A stretch of 64,000 bases of DNA from Acinetobacter pecorum (GCF_014837015.1 NZ_JACSPT010000001.1:94621-158620); one strand, 5' to 3'. Counted from the first letter of the stretch, positions 26,473-35,830 are shown. Notes: a model not told the origin generated them from the sequence alone. Translations and numbers: made by a program.

Positions 26473-27993
26473 TTAGATGAAACTAGGTAGCCCTTTGGCT
26501 GGGTCGCTTTCACGAGCCGCTTGAGCATCTGCTACAGTCATCCCCAGTGCTTGTGCTACGCCTTCACCGTAAGCGGGATCACAATGATAACAGTTGCGGA
26601 TGTGACGGTATTTGATGAAATCCAGGGCATCGCCCATTGCTCTAGCCGTATTATTGAACAGCGCCTGTTTCTGCTGGTCATTCATTAGATTGAACAGGGC
26701 ACGAGGTTGGCTGAAGTAATCACTGTCATCTTCACGAAAATCCCAGAAATCGGCATCTCCGGTAATTTTTAGTGGCGGTTCCCTGAATTCCGGCTGCTCC
26801 TGCCACTGGCTAAAACTGTTTGGCTCGTAATGCGGCAATGAACCATAGTTGCCATCCATGCGGCCTTGACCATCACGGCGGTTCGAATGTACAGGACAAC
26901 GTGCCGCATTGACTGGAACCTGTGAATGATTTACTCCTACACGGTAGCGCGCTGCATCGGCATAGTTCACTAAACGTGCCTGTAACATACGGTCTGGTGA
27001 ATAGCTGATACCTGGTACCAGATTGCTTGGTGCAAAGGTGGCCTGTTCCACATCCTGGAAATAGTTCTCCGGATTGCGGTTCAGCTCGAATTCACCGACT
27101 TCAATCAGTGGATAATCGCCTTTCGGCCAGACTTTGGTCAGGTCAAATGGATGATAAGGCACTGTTTCAGCTTCCAGTTCCGGCATGATCTGAACGTACA
27201 TTTTCCATTTTGGATAGTCACCACGTTCGATGGCATCAAACAGGTCGGTCTGGCTGCTTTCACGGTCTTTAGCGATTAAGGCTTCAGCTTCAGCATCGGT
27301 CAGGTTCTGGATACCTTGCTGGGTACGCATATGGAATTTCACCCAGAAACGTTCATTATTGGCATTGATAAAACTGAAGGTATGACTGCCAAAACCATGC
27401 ATATGACGGTAGCCGGCCGGAATCCCACGGTCTGACATGACAATAGTCACTTGATGAAAGGCTTCAGGCAGTAATGTCCAGAAATCCCAATTATTGGTGG
27501 CACTGCGCTTGTTGGTTTTCGGATCACGTTTGACTGCTTTATTCAGGTCCGGGAACTTGCGGGCATCACGCAGGAAAAATACTGGAGTATTGTTGCCGAC
27601 CAGATCCCAATTACCTTCTTCAGTATAGAATTTCAGGGCAAAACCACGAATATCGCGTTCTGCATCGGCGGCGCCACGTTCACCTGCCACTGTTGAGAAA
27701 CGTGCAAACATTTCGGTTTTTTTGCCGACTTCCGAGAAAATTTTAGCGCGGGTATATTGGGTAATATCGTTGGTCACAGTAAAGATCCCAAAAGCACCGG
27801 AACCTTTGGCATGCATACGACGTTCTGGAATCACTTCGCGGACAAAGTTGGCCAGTTTTTCATTCAGCCATAAATCCTGGGCAAGTAAAGGTCCACGCGC
27901 ACCTGCCGTCATACTGTTCTGGTTGTCGACTACAGGTGCCCCAGCCTCAGTAGTCAGGTGGGTAACAGGACATTTTTTAAAATCTTGGCTCAT
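26473..27993 (-). CDS. katA: Monofunctional haem catalase
   Basis: Catalase of 506 residues (small-subunit, clade 3 size), disproportionating hydrogen peroxide. The distal His motif [12 protein letters not shown] lies near residue 50, [17 protein letters not shown] near residue 93, and [11 protein letters not shown] near residue 128. The proximal haem-ligand region [17 protein letters not shown] near residue 330 holds the tyrosine. ATG 27993 is chosen because GGAGAG sits 6 bp upstream; an in-frame TTG at 28005 is too close to that site. Palindromic TTGAGTAA elements lie 55-166 bp upstream. The gene name follows clade and size. Confidence 0.94.
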   Translation of the reverse strand: MSQDFKKCPVTHLTTEAGAPVVDNQNSMTAGARGPLLAQDLWLNEKLANFVREVIPERRMHAKGSGAFGIFTVTNDITQYTRAKIFSEVGKKTEMFARFSTVAGERGAADAERDIRGFALKFYTEEGNWDLVGNNTPVFFLRDARKFPDLNKAVKRDPKTNKRSATNNWDFWTLLPEAFHQVTIVMSDRGIPAGYRHMHGFGSHTFSFINANNERFWVKFHMRTQQGIQNLTDAEAEALIAKDRESSQTDLFDAIERGDYPKWKMYVQIMPELEAETVPYHPFDLTKVWPKGDYPLIEVGEFELNRNPENYFQDVEQATFAPSNLVPGISYSPDRMLQARLVNYADAARYRVGVNHSQVPVNAARCPVHSNRRDGQGRMDGNYGSLPHYEPNSFSQWQEQPEFREPPLKITGDADFWDFREDDSDYFSQPRALFNLMNDQQKQALFNNTARAMGDALDFIKYRHIRNCYHCDPAYGEGVAQALGMTVADAQAARESDPAKGLPSFI

Positions 27994-28047
27994 CTTTCTC
28001 TCCAAGTTTTGAATATTTTGTAGTCTCTATTCAGTATTCACAAAATA

Positions 28048-28159
28048 TTGAGTAATTTGCCAAGGGCATGAGGTGTTACTCTATTTTCAATATTTTTATA
28101 TAAATACTGTTAAGGCCCAAAATGGGATTCACAGGATATGATTGAGTAAAGTTACTCAA
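28048..28159. promoter_or_regulatory. TTGAGTAA palindromes upstream of the catalase gene
   Basis: A perfect 18-bp palindrome, TTGAGTAAAGTTACTCAA, occupies 28142-28159. A second pair of the same half-sites is spread out: TTGAGTAA at 28048-28055 and TTACTCTA at 28076-28083. All lie within 166 bp upstream of katA (minus strand), in an AT-rich gap of about 600 bp. They look like binding sites for one dimeric regulator. They do not match the OxyR pattern I know. Confidence 0.5.
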
Positions 28160-28549
28160 ATAGGATTTTAAAGGTCAATGAAGACTAATATATTGAAAAT
28201 TAAAAGTTTACTTTTTGAAAAGTAACGACTTTTCTGCACTCTGACAATATCAAATTCTACTTATTTTGCATAATTCGAATAATGAATGGGATTAAACGAA
28301 AATAACAATATCTAAGTCCATAATATATTTTTAACCAAAGATTAAGATAATAACTGTAGAGCATTGTTTAAAATAAATTTTATAACTATTTTATTTTAAA
28401 TGGTTTTTGACTGGGTCTTGCTCGGCTGAAAGAAAGCATAAAAATGATGAATAAAATAATAAGGTGTTCTGGTTATAGCCCTCATTTTTGCCTCATGTAA
28501 AATTCTGTCTAAATGAACTTTTTTTTAAAAAAAGCATTGGCAAATATGC

Positions 28550-28577
28550 TTGAAAATTAATCAGTCAGCCTTATAAT
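28550..28577 (+). promoter_or_regulatory. Sigma-70 promoter of the small basic-protein gene
   Basis: TTGAAA (28550-28555), a 16-bp spacer and TATAAT (28572-28577) form a near-consensus promoter. The start would be near 28584, giving a 5' leader of about 30 nt before ATG 28615. Confidence 0.75.
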
Positions 28578-28614
28578 TATCTCACTCCTTCCTCCAAATG
28601 ATATAGAGAGCAAG

Positions 28615-28794
28615 ATGGCCAAGAAGAAAACAGCCGAGCAGGTGGTGATCCATAATTTTGTGGCAAAACACATGCATGAAGTCAACAAAAGCCAGGTCTT
28701 TGTAGATCGAAAGAAAAATGCAAAACGAGGCTACAACAAGCACAGACAAGGGCGATATTCCATGGAAGATCGCCCTTTTTTAATGGCAGCTTAA
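28615..28794 (+). CDS. Small basic protein encoded on a predicted non-stop mRNA (ArfA-like layout)
   Basis: A 59-codon gene encodes MAKKKTAEQVVIHNFVAKHM, then a region with VFVDRKKNAKRGYNKHRQG and a tail ending DRPFLMAA. It is strongly basic, with no signal peptide or membrane segment. I do not recognise the family with certainty. The KKNAKRGYNKHRQG stretch is faintly like the KGKGSYxRK basic segment of the ribosome-rescue factor ArfA, but the KGKGSY signature itself is absent. A strong intrinsic terminator lies wholly inside the reading frame (28748-28781) and its U-tract ends before the TAA at 28792. Most transcripts should therefore lack a stop codon, the way arfA is made sensitive to tmRNA. 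It has its own promoter and converges with the next gene, sharing stop-codon bases (TTAA). Confidence 0.8.
   Translation: MAKKKTAEQVVIHNFVAKHMHEVNKSQVFVDRKKNAKRGYNKHRQGRYSMEDRPFLMAA
28748..28781 (+). terminator. Intrinsic terminator inside the small gene's reading frame
   Basis: AAGGGCGAT/ATCGCCCTT (28748-28756 with 28769-28777) is a 9-bp perfect stem, extended by TTC/GAA across one A-G mismatch to a CATG loop. It is followed by T6 (28776-28781). Only the plus strand has a T-run, so it serves the small gene and not the convergent neighbour. Termination near 28781 leaves the mRNA without the TAA at 28792-28794. Confidence 0.88.
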
Positions 28795-29291
28795 GGTTTA
28801 TAAGGTGGTTGGGGGCGATGTGGTGGCTGTTTGGGGTTGGATTTGAGTGGAGAAAGCGGGGCGACTGGCCGGGTACGACGGGTTTGTGAATATTGATTTG
28901 GACGACGGGACTGGGTTGAAGATTCATCCGTGATTAAATCACTGAAAAGTTTATGTAGTCTGGTGTGAACAGGCGCTTCAGGGTGAGGGGAATGAGGCTG
29001 CGGCCTGGCCTGTTGAAAACTGGCAAATTGATGTTTTTGTTGCTGATAAAGTTTGGCGGCCATCACGGACGGGTCATGTCGGCCTAAACGCCGTCGTTGC
29101 GATGCCGAAATTTCAATGCCCAGTAGTGGCGACATTTTAGGCCGTTCGGTAGAGTTGCTGGTCCGATTGCTGGCAGGGCGGGAGCGAGATGAATACGAAT
29201 CATCAGTATTTTTTCGGGCTTTTAAGGCAGGTGCAATAATAACAATATAGAACACTACACCTACCATGAACAGAATGACCAGAAATTCCAT
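28791..29291 (-). CDS. Membrane-anchored proline-rich protein of unknown function
   Basis: A 166-residue protein with one N-terminal transmembrane segment (MEFLVILFMVGVVFYIVIIAPALKA). A cytoplasmic, basic, Ser/Pro/Gln-rich tail ends in PPHRPQPPYKP. The middle carries LLGIEISASQRRRLGRHDPS. I do not recognise the family. The start is placed at ATG 29291 because GGAGG lies 5 bp upstream; an in-frame ATG at 29306 has no such site. It may share a transcript with the upstream ptsP gene-pair region or have its own promoter; the gap to ptsP downstream is 48 bp in the opposite sense of gene order (ptsP ends at 29340). Confidence 0.65.
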   Translation of the reverse strand: MEFLVILFMVGVVFYIVIIAPALKARKNTDDSYSSRSRPASNRTSNSTERPKMSPLLGIEISASQRRRLGRHDPSVMAAKLYQQQKHQFASFQQARPQPHSPHPEAPVHTRLHKLFSDLITDESSTQSRRPNQYSQTRRTRPVAPLSPLKSNPKQPPHRPQPPYKP

Positions 29292-29339
29292 AACCACCTC
29301 CACCAATGTCGAGAGTGAGGGGGCTGGAAAAGCCCCGTA

Positions 29340-31637
29340 TTAAGCACCTACCATACGCGTGGCTGATTTCACTATATCTCCCAGACCATGAGTTCTGAAA
29401 TAATATTCTAACCAGCTTTTTACCATGAGTGGATTGTCCATTTTTAACACATGTTGTAGCAATTCCTGTGCATCACTCATCGGAACATGACAAATGGTTT
29501 TACGAACCCGCAGAATATTACTTGAACTCATCGACAGGGTATTAAAGCCCATGGCCATGAGTAAAACGGCAGACAGCGGATCACCCGCCATTTCCCCGCA
29601 GATACTGACCGGTTTTTCATTGCGATGACAGTCCTGCACCAGACGGGTCAGGGCACGCATTACTGCAGGGTGCAGGTGTGAATAGACATTGGCCACCCGT
29701 GGATTATTACGGTCGACGGCCAACAGATATTGGGTCAGATCGTTGGAGCCGACCGAGAAGAAATCGACCAGTTCGGAAAATTCATCAATCTGATATAGCA
29801 CGCTGGGAACTTCCACCATAATACCGAGTTTAGGCTTGTTTACCTTGACCTGTTCCTCTTCCTGAATCGCCGCATGATCACGTTCCAGCAGGTAGAGCGC
29901 TTCTTCGACTTCACTGACACTGGTCACCATCGGCAGCAGAATATGCAGGTTATTCAGTCCGATACTGGCTTTGAGCATGGCGCGAATCTGTGAAGAAAAA
30001 ATTTCCGGATGGTCTAGGGTAAAACGAATACCACGCCAGCCGAGTGCGGAATTTTCTTCTTCAATCGAGAAATATGGCAGGTCTTTGTCGGCCCCAATGT
30101 CCAGCGTTCGCATCACCACCGGTTTATTGGCAAAGTGACTGAGCTGCTGACGATAAATCGCACGTTGTTCTTCTTCACCTGGGAAGCGGTCACGTAACAT
30201 AAACGGAATTTCAGAGCGGTATAGGCCAACGCCTTTGGCACCACGTTGCACACCACGGACTACATCAATCATCAGGCCGGTATTGACGAATAGTTTTACC
30301 GCTATGCCATCCGGGGTAATCGCATCTTTGGTTTCGTACTGGCGCAGATCTTTAGCGATTTGTTCTTCTTCTTTTTGAATTTCTTTATAGCGACTGCGCA
30401 GGCGACGTGGCGGATTAATAAAGACCCGGCCCTGATGCGCATCGACAATCATCTCCACATCATCGAGGGTATTGATTGGCAGTTCGGTTACGCCGACCAC
30501 AGTCGGAATACCGAGGGCACGTGCCACAATCACCATATGCGAGTTCATGGCACCTTCAGTGGTGACAATCGCGGCAATTTTATCTACCGGTAATTCAACT
30601 AGTGCCGCCGTCGAAATTTCTTCACCAATCAGGATGCTTTCATCGGTCAGTTCACGGTGACTGGCATCTGCTTCCTGTAAACGGGCCAGAATACGCCGGC
30701 CCAGATCTTTCAGGTCTGCTACCCGCTCACGTAAATAATCATCTTCCATCTGGGAAAATTGTGCCACATGATTGTCAATGACAATCCGCACCGCGCCTTG
30801 TGCCCAGTGACCTTCACGGATAAAAGCCTTGATTTCTGCAGGCAGTGCATTTTCATCCAGCATCCGCAAGAATACACTAAACAGTGCGCGCTCTTCAGCC
30901 ATGAGTGCATCCTGCATCTTGTCATCCAGCCACTGAATTTCTTCACGGACTGAATTCAGTGCGCTATCCAATAACATCAGTTCTTCACTGATATCATCGG
31001 CCTCACGTTCCGGTACGGCAGTCAGATCCGCTGGCGGATAAAGAATCACTGCACGGCCTAAGGCAATACCCCCTGAACCGGAAACCCCCTGAAAGGTTTT
31101 ATAGGCAGGCAGGTTACTCGGTTTACGGAATACATCAATATTGCCGACCGCATGGGCATGCGCAATTACGCCTGAAAGCTGGGCACAGAGCGTAACCAGA
31201 AAAGATTCGGCAGCTTCGGAAAAATCCTGTGGCTCCTTGTTTTGGACAACCAGTACGCCCATGACCTTGCGACGGTACATGACTGGAACGCCAAGAAAAG
31301 AGTTATAAAGTTCTTCACCAGTTTCTGGCAAAAACAGGAACCGTTCATGTTTAGGAGCATTGTCCAGATTGACAATTTCTTCACGCTGGCCTACCAGTCC
31401 TACCAGCCCTTCCCCTGTCTGCAAGGATACATGGCCGACGGATTCCGCATTCAGGCCCTTAGACGCCATGAGTAGATAACGTTGATTGCGTTCATCGAGG
31501 AGATAAATCGAGCAGACATCAACCTGCATGGCTTCGGCTACATGATTGACCATGATGTCGAGTGATTCATGCAAACTGGTGGACGCATTGATCTCCTGAA
31601 CAATACGTCTCAAGGTGTCCAGTTGCATATTCGACAT
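29340..31637 (-). CDS. ptsP: PEP-protein phosphotransferase of the nitrogen PTS (EI-Ntr)
   Basis: Enzyme I-Ntr (765 aa) autophosphorylates with phosphoenolpyruvate and passes phosphate to NPr. An N-terminal GAF domain covers about residues 1-150, where amide-nitrogen signals are sensed. The swivelling domain follows, with the phospho-histidine in EGAMNSHMVIVARALGIPT near residue 365. The TIM-barrel PEP-binding domain contains GVGLYRSEIPFMLRDR, GIMVEVPSV and FFSVGSNDLTQYLLAVDR, and the active Cys is in SICGEMAGD. It lies downstream of rppH in the usual rppH-ptsP pairing (89-bp gap). Confidence 0.95.
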   Translation of the reverse strand: MSNMQLDTLRRIVQEINASTSLHESLDIMVNHVAEAMQVDVCSIYLLDERNQRYLLMASKGLNAESVGHVSLQTGEGLVGLVGQREEIVNLDNAPKHERFLFLPETGEELYNSFLGVPVMYRRKVMGVLVVQNKEPQDFSEAAESFLVTLCAQLSGVIAHAHAVGNIDVFRKPSNLPAYKTFQGVSGSGGIALGRAVILYPPADLTAVPEREADDISEELMLLDSALNSVREEIQWLDDKMQDALMAEERALFSVFLRMLDENALPAEIKAFIREGHWAQGAVRIVIDNHVAQFSQMEDDYLRERVADLKDLGRRILARLQEADASHRELTDESILIGEEISTAALVELPVDKIAAIVTTEGAMNSHMVIVARALGIPTVVGVTELPINTLDDVEMIVDAHQGRVFINPPRRLRSRYKEIQKEEEQIAKDLRQYETKDAITPDGIAVKLFVNTGLMIDVVRGVQRGAKGVGLYRSEIPFMLRDRFPGEEEQRAIYRQQLSHFANKPVVMRTLDIGADKDLPYFSIEEENSALGWRGIRFTLDHPEIFSSQIRAMLKASIGLNNLHILLPMVTSVSEVEEALYLLERDHAAIQEEEQVKVNKPKLGIMVEVPSVLYQIDEFSELVDFFSVGSNDLTQYLLAVDRNNPRVANVYSHLHPAVMRALTRLVQDCHRNEKPVSICGEMAGDPLSAVLLMAMGFNTLSMSSSNILRVRKTICHVPMSDAQELLQHVLKMDNPLMVKSWLEYYFRTHGLGDIVKSATRMVGA

Positions 31638-31726
31638 AAGGTCTGCTCCATCAATTCAGAATTTCAGTAATTAAGTTTATTTATAACAATAGCCAAGTAA
31701 AAAATCTGCATTATTTATGCGATTTT

Positions 31727-32209
31727 TTAAGGTTTTTGCTGTGGAAGTTGCTGACACAATTCCACCAAGGCTTTACGATAAACATCACGTTTGAAATTCA
31801 CGACTTGACCAAGTGGATACCAGTAACTGACCCATTGCCATTGATCAAATTCGGGCGGATCAGACAGATTCAACTGAATATTCTGTGCTGGGGCCGTCAG
31901 TTTGAGTAAAAACCACTTTTGTTTTTGACCAATACAGACCGGATCGGAATCCGTACGAATGTATCGATGCGGCAAACGATAGCGCAACCAGCCTTTGGTT
32001 TGCGCAATAATCTGGACGTGTTCGGGCAGTAAGCCAATTTCTTCTCTCAGCTCACGATAGAGTGCCTGTTCAGGGGTTTCTCCATACTGGATACCTCCTT
32101 GTGGAAATTGCCATGCATTATGACCAATGCGTTTTGCCCATAAAACCTGTCCAGCATCGTTTGCCAAAATGATCCCGACATTCGGTCGGAAACCTTCAGA
32201 GTCGATCAT
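31727..32209 (-). CDS. rppH: RNA pyrophosphohydrolase
   Basis: Nudix hydrolase (160 aa) that removes pyrophosphate from 5'-triphosphorylated mRNA and so triggers RNase E-dependent decay. The Nudix box reads [20 protein letters not shown] followed by IGL (residues 38-60) and fits GX5EX7REUXEEXGU. The N-terminus [15 protein letters not shown] and the WQFPQGG motif are typical of RppH. It is upstream of ptsP, as in many gammaproteobacteria. Its partner RNase E is also encoded in this window. Confidence 0.96.
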   Translation of the reverse strand: MIDSEGFRPNVGIILANDAGQVLWAKRIGHNAWQFPQGGIQYGETPEQALYRELREEIGLLPEHVQIIAQTKGWLRYRLPHRYIRTDSDPVCIGQKQKWFLLKLTAPAQNIQLNLSDPPEFDQWQWVSYWYPLGQVVNFKRDVYRKALVELCQQLPQQKP

Positions 32210-32391
32210 TTGGCTACCTAAAAATTGTTTAATTTATGCCTTTGCCATCGGGGAGCATTATTTCGTTATCCAACTCGAAAAAAGCAAAGTTTAAAAATGT
32301 TAAAATTGCTATGATCTTAACGAATTTCTATCGACTAGCGGAGATAGATTTACAATTTTTTTCTTAAATTTCAGTTTTAACGAGTATTTTC

Positions 32392-33042
32392 ATGAAATTG
32401 GCGCTATTTGATCTCGATCACACCTTGTTAAACACGGATTCGGATCATTCCTGGGGAGAGTTTTTGGTCAGTGAGGGCCTGGTCGATCCAGTTCAGCATC
32501 GCGCCATGAATGACAAGTTCTATGATGATTATAAAAAAGGCCAGCTGGATCCTTATGCCTATAATGAATTTGTATTCCAGTTTCTAACCCAACATGACAA
32601 TGATTATCTGGTTGAATTACATCAACTGTTCATGCAAAAAGTCATTCGTCCACAAATGCGTCCTGAAGGTTTTAAAGCCATTGAGCGCCACCGTGAAGCA
32701 GGGCATGCCTTAGTGGGGATTACCGCGACTTCAGACTTTATTACCGCACCGATTTTTCGTGAATTCGGAATTACTGAAATTATTGCCACCAATGCTGAAG
32801 TCATTGATGGGAAATATACCGGTAGAGTCATCAATACCGCGTGCTATCAGCAAGGCAAGCTGGTGCGACTGGAACAATGGCTGGAAGGCCGTGACGTAAC
32901 CGAGTCTTGGGCCTATTCAGATTCCATTAATGACCGTTTCTTGCTGGAATATGCGGATCATGCCATTGCAGTCAATCCGGATGAGCGTTTGGAAACTCTG
33001 GCGAAGGAGCAGGGTTGGGAAATACAGGACTGGTCAATCTAA
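32392..33042 (+). CDS. HAD subfamily IB phosphatase (SerB/CicA-like)
   Basis: A 216-residue HAD-IB hydrolase. The nucleophile motif is LFDLDHTLLNTDSDHSWGEF at residues 4-23. Motif II is in GITATSDFITAPI near residue 111, and the acidic motif is in AYSDSINDRFLLE near residue 175. HAD-IB enzymes include phosphoserine phosphatases and lysophospholipid/phosphocholine phosphatases. This one resembles the small YfhB/CicA group rather than SerB, and the substrate is unknown. It is divergent from rppH. Confidence 0.85.
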   Translation: MKLALFDLDHTLLNTDSDHSWGEFLVSEGLVDPVQHRAMNDKFYDDYKKGQLDPYAYNEFVFQFLTQHDNDYLVELHQLFMQKVIRPQMRPEGFKAIERHREAGHALVGITATSDFITAPIFREFGITEIIATNAEVIDGKYTGRVINTACYQQGKLVRLEQWLEGRDVTESWAYSDSINDRFLLEYADHAIAVNPDERLETLAKEQGWEIQDWSI

Positions 33043-33203
33043 GCATTCCAGCTTTATTCATATGATTCATTTAGGACAACTCTGGTTGTGCTTTTTATGT
33101 GCCGCATTTGAATATTAATGTTTTTTCACAGTCCGGCCGAATCAGGCATGCTATGCTCAAACAACAGGACATGATAACAATAGTAAACTCTGAGGTATAA
33201 GAT

Positions 33204-33452
33204 ATGACTCACGTTCGACCGCGTATGACACATCTGTTCCAGCAGCTTGGCCTGGATGCCAGTGCAGAAGGTATTGCAACATTTATTCACGAGCATCAAT
33301 TGCATAAAGACCTGACTTTACTGGATGCGCCGTATTGGTCAGAAGCACAACGTCAATTTTTAAGCGAGAAAATAGCCTCTGATGGCGAATGGGCGATTGT
33401 GGTAGATCAACTCAATGAATCCTTACATGAAAACTCAACCATTGAAGGATAA
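33204..33452 (+). CDS. DUF2789 family protein
   Basis: An 82-residue protein with MTHLFQQLGLDASAEGIATF near the start and the pattern LLDAPYWSEAQRQFLSEKIASDGEWAIVVDQLNE. This matches the small gammaproteobacterial DUF2789 family of unknown function. It is acidic and has no signal peptide. It is followed by a bidirectional terminator shared with the convergent ovoA gene. Confidence 0.85.
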   Translation: MTHVRPRMTHLFQQLGLDASAEGIATFIHEHQLHKDLTLLDAPYWSEAQRQFLSEKIASDGEWAIVVDQLNESLHENSTIEG

Positions 33453-33454
33453 TT

Positions 33455-33483
33455 AAAAAGCCAATCCTATGATTGGCTTTTTT
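33455..33483. terminator. Bidirectional terminator between DUF2789 and ovoA
   Basis: AAAAAGCCAATC/GATTGGCTTTTT (33455-33466 with 33471-33482) with a CTAT loop lies 3 bp after the DUF2789 stop and 13 bp from the end of the convergent ovoA. Confidence 0.93.
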
Positions 33484-33495
33484 AGGTCATCACTT

Positions 33496-35670
33496 TTAGC
33501 GAATCCTTTTCCAGAGGGTGACTTGTGACAGCGTGTGTTGATACTTTCTGGCCGTTTCCCGAATCACAAAAGGGACATCCTGGAGTTCGGCCACCAATTC
33601 AAAGTGCTGGGTTAAGATATTGGTCATACCTGCCAAGGTCGTAATATTTTCCCCATCCTGCTGAAAACCACCCAGCCATTCGCTACACGCCGTATGTTCC
33701 TCCAGCCAGGTATAGGGCGAGCTCAGCATTAAAATACCCCCCATATTGATACGCTCATGAATCTGTGCCAAAAAGTCTTTCGGATGGTGTAACCGGTCAA
33801 TCAGATTTGCTGCCAGAATAAAATCATAGCCGCTAAAATGTGCTTTAAGATTGCAGGCATCAGCCTGAAAAAATTCCGTTTTAGATGCAAACTGATCCAA
33901 AGCGACATCTTCAAGTGAACAGCTTTTTTCTTCGCTTAATTCACCTTCTAGTGGCAGTTGATAACGTACCCTGTTGCCTTGGGCCAAATAAACTGCCTGC
34001 TGGATAAAGCGTGCAGAAAAGTCCAGACCGGTCACCTGATTAAAATAGTGTGCCAGTTCAAAGCTGGCGCGGCCGGTGGCACAGCCAATATCTAAGGCAC
34101 GATGACATGGCGTTTGCTGAAAATAGGGTTGCGCCAGATGGACCAGTGTTTTGGCAAAATTGGTGACACCAAAATATTCAGTGCCATACTGGAATTCCAG
34201 ATATTGGGAGACCAACTGGTCGCTTTCATAGTTCGAAGGGAAATGTTGCAGTGCCTGATCAGAGGCGACATAGCGAAAACCGGCATGCTGGAAGAAATGC
34301 CGTCTGAAGGCGTAGCGGGAACTATATAAAGCTTCATTGCCTGCCGAAATCCAGGAGCCGCCTTTCATCAGGTTATGGCGACCGTCAAAGGTCGGTGTAC
34401 TGAAATCATCATAAAACGGATGCACCTGAAAACCCTGAAATGGATAGATCGGGGTTTCAGTCCACTGCCAGACATTACCCTGAATATCATAAAAATCGCC
34501 CTGCTTGAAATGATCGACCGGGCAGGAGCTGGTGCCGTACTTCAACTCGATATTGGCCTGTTCAGGACTTGGTAAATGTGGATCCAGGTCTGAAACCGCA
34601 TACAGGCGATACCATTCATCTTCAGTCGGCAAGCGAATATTTTTCCCCAGCTGTTGCGATTTCCACTCACAAAAGGCCTTGGCTTCATGATAATTCACTT
34701 CTACAGGCCAATCCCAAGGCATCGGTACCTCTTCCAGCATCAGTCGCAGTGACCAGCCCGATTTGGTTTTGCGCCAAAAACAGGGGTAAGCAGCTTGGGA
34801 AAATTGCAGCCAGCCTAGACCTTCTTCATTCCAGTAGTGTTCGGTCTGATAGCCACCAGCTTCGACAAAAGCCAGAAACTCCTGATTGGATACCAGATAT
34901 TTGGAAGCTGCAAAAGCTGCTACCTGCGCTTCATGCTGGCCGTATTCATTGTCCCAGCCATAAAATGGATCGTTAAAATCTTTCTTTAGATAGATCTCAC
35001 CTTCAGGCACAGTCAGCAAGCTGTTATCCGGAGCCATGCCGGTAATGATATTGGCGCGCCACTGCGGATGCTGGCGTACATGTTCCAGAGCATGCTGGCG
35101 GATCAGTACGGAAGAAGTTTCCAGATGAATCCGTTCATGCTCAATGCCCATGATGATGGTCCACCAGGGATTTTGCCAGTTTAAGGGCAGAGTCAATGGG
35201 GCATGTTCAAGAATGTTCAAGATCAGGGCACGCACCTGATGACGATAATTGCGGACTTCCTGCACACTAGGCCAGTCATAATGTACTTCATCCAGATCGT
35301 CCCAGCTCATCTCGTCCACACCGATTGCGAAGATACTTTCAAAATGTGGATTCAGGCGTTCACTGATCAGTTTGCTGAGCAGCAGTTTGTTGACAAAAAA
35401 AGTGGCAGTATGTGCAAAATAAAAAATCAGCGGATGACGTAAGGTAATCGGTTTAATGAAAAAAGCATCTTCATGCTTGAGACATTCAAACAGTTGCTCA
35501 TAGGTGTCAAAAGTATTCAGAAAATATTCACGTAAGTGCTGTCGGGCGGTCTGTTCATCGGCAAAATCAAGCGCAGGCGTGGCTAGCAGCATCGGTTTGG
35601 CCGAAAGCCATGGGCTGCTGGTACTTTTTTTATCTTTAGAATGGGGTTTTAAGGCAAAATCGAGCTGCAT
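33496..35670 (-). CDS. ovoA: Ovothiol synthase OvoA (5-histidylcysteine sulfoxide synthase/methyltransferase)
   Basis: Three-domain protein of 724 residues. It has an N-terminal DinB-like domain with the iron-binding triad HERIHLE (HX3HXE, near residue 178). The central FGE-sulfatase-like domain contains RLPTEDEWYRLYAV, GNVWQWTETPI and KGGSWISAGNEA. The C-terminal SAM methyltransferase domain has ALDIGCATGRASFELA near residue 520. This architecture defines OvoA, which joins cysteine to histidine C5 with O2 and N-methylates the thiol-histidine, giving the antioxidant ovothiol A. The separate lyase OvoB is not adjacent. It is transcribed alone, with a 160-bp gap on its 5' side. Confidence 0.92.
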   Translation of the reverse strand: MQLDFALKPHSKDKKSTSSPWLSAKPMLLATPALDFADEQTARQHLREYFLNTFDTYEQLFECLKHEDAFFIKPITLRHPLIFYFAHTATFFVNKLLLSKLISERLNPHFESIFAIGVDEMSWDDLDEVHYDWPSVQEVRNYRHQVRALILNILEHAPLTLPLNWQNPWWTIIMGIEHERIHLETSSVLIRQHALEHVRQHPQWRANIITGMAPDNSLLTVPEGEIYLKKDFNDPFYGWDNEYGQHEAQVAAFAASKYLVSNQEFLAFVEAGGYQTEHYWNEEGLGWLQFSQAAYPCFWRKTKSGWSLRLMLEEVPMPWDWPVEVNYHEAKAFCEWKSQQLGKNIRLPTEDEWYRLYAVSDLDPHLPSPEQANIELKYGTSSCPVDHFKQGDFYDIQGNVWQWTETPIYPFQGFQVHPFYDDFSTPTFDGRHNLMKGGSWISAGNEALYSSRYAFRRHFFQHAGFRYVASDQALQHFPSNYESDQLVSQYLEFQYGTEYFGVTNFAKTLVHLAQPYFQQTPCHRALDIGCATGRASFELAHYFNQVTGLDFSARFIQQAVYLAQGNRVRYQLPLEGELSEEKSCSLEDVALDQFASKTEFFQADACNLKAHFSGYDFILAANLIDRLHHPKDFLAQIHERINMGGILMLSSPYTWLEEHTACSEWLGGFQQDGENITTLAGMTNILTQHFELVAELQDVPFVIRETARKYQHTLSQVTLWKRIR

Positions 35671-35830
35671 CCGTCAGGCTCCATGGAATAGTTTTAAGCA
35701 TCCTTCTGCATCGCAAAAGAATGGAATTGTCTTAAAAATACTCGAAAGATATCGCCAAATGGGGGGTATTTAGGTAACAAAATGCTGCATCGTGCTTGAT
35801 ACAGCATGTTCAGCTACAGCTTAACTTAAA

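Noticed and set aside
28200..28240. Third copy of the structured repeat (TTTACTTTTTGAAAAGTAAC)
   Set aside because: Only a hairpin like the first of the repeat is present. The CAAAAATCTTTTG link and hairpins 2 and 3 are missing, so it is probably an independent AT-rich palindrome.
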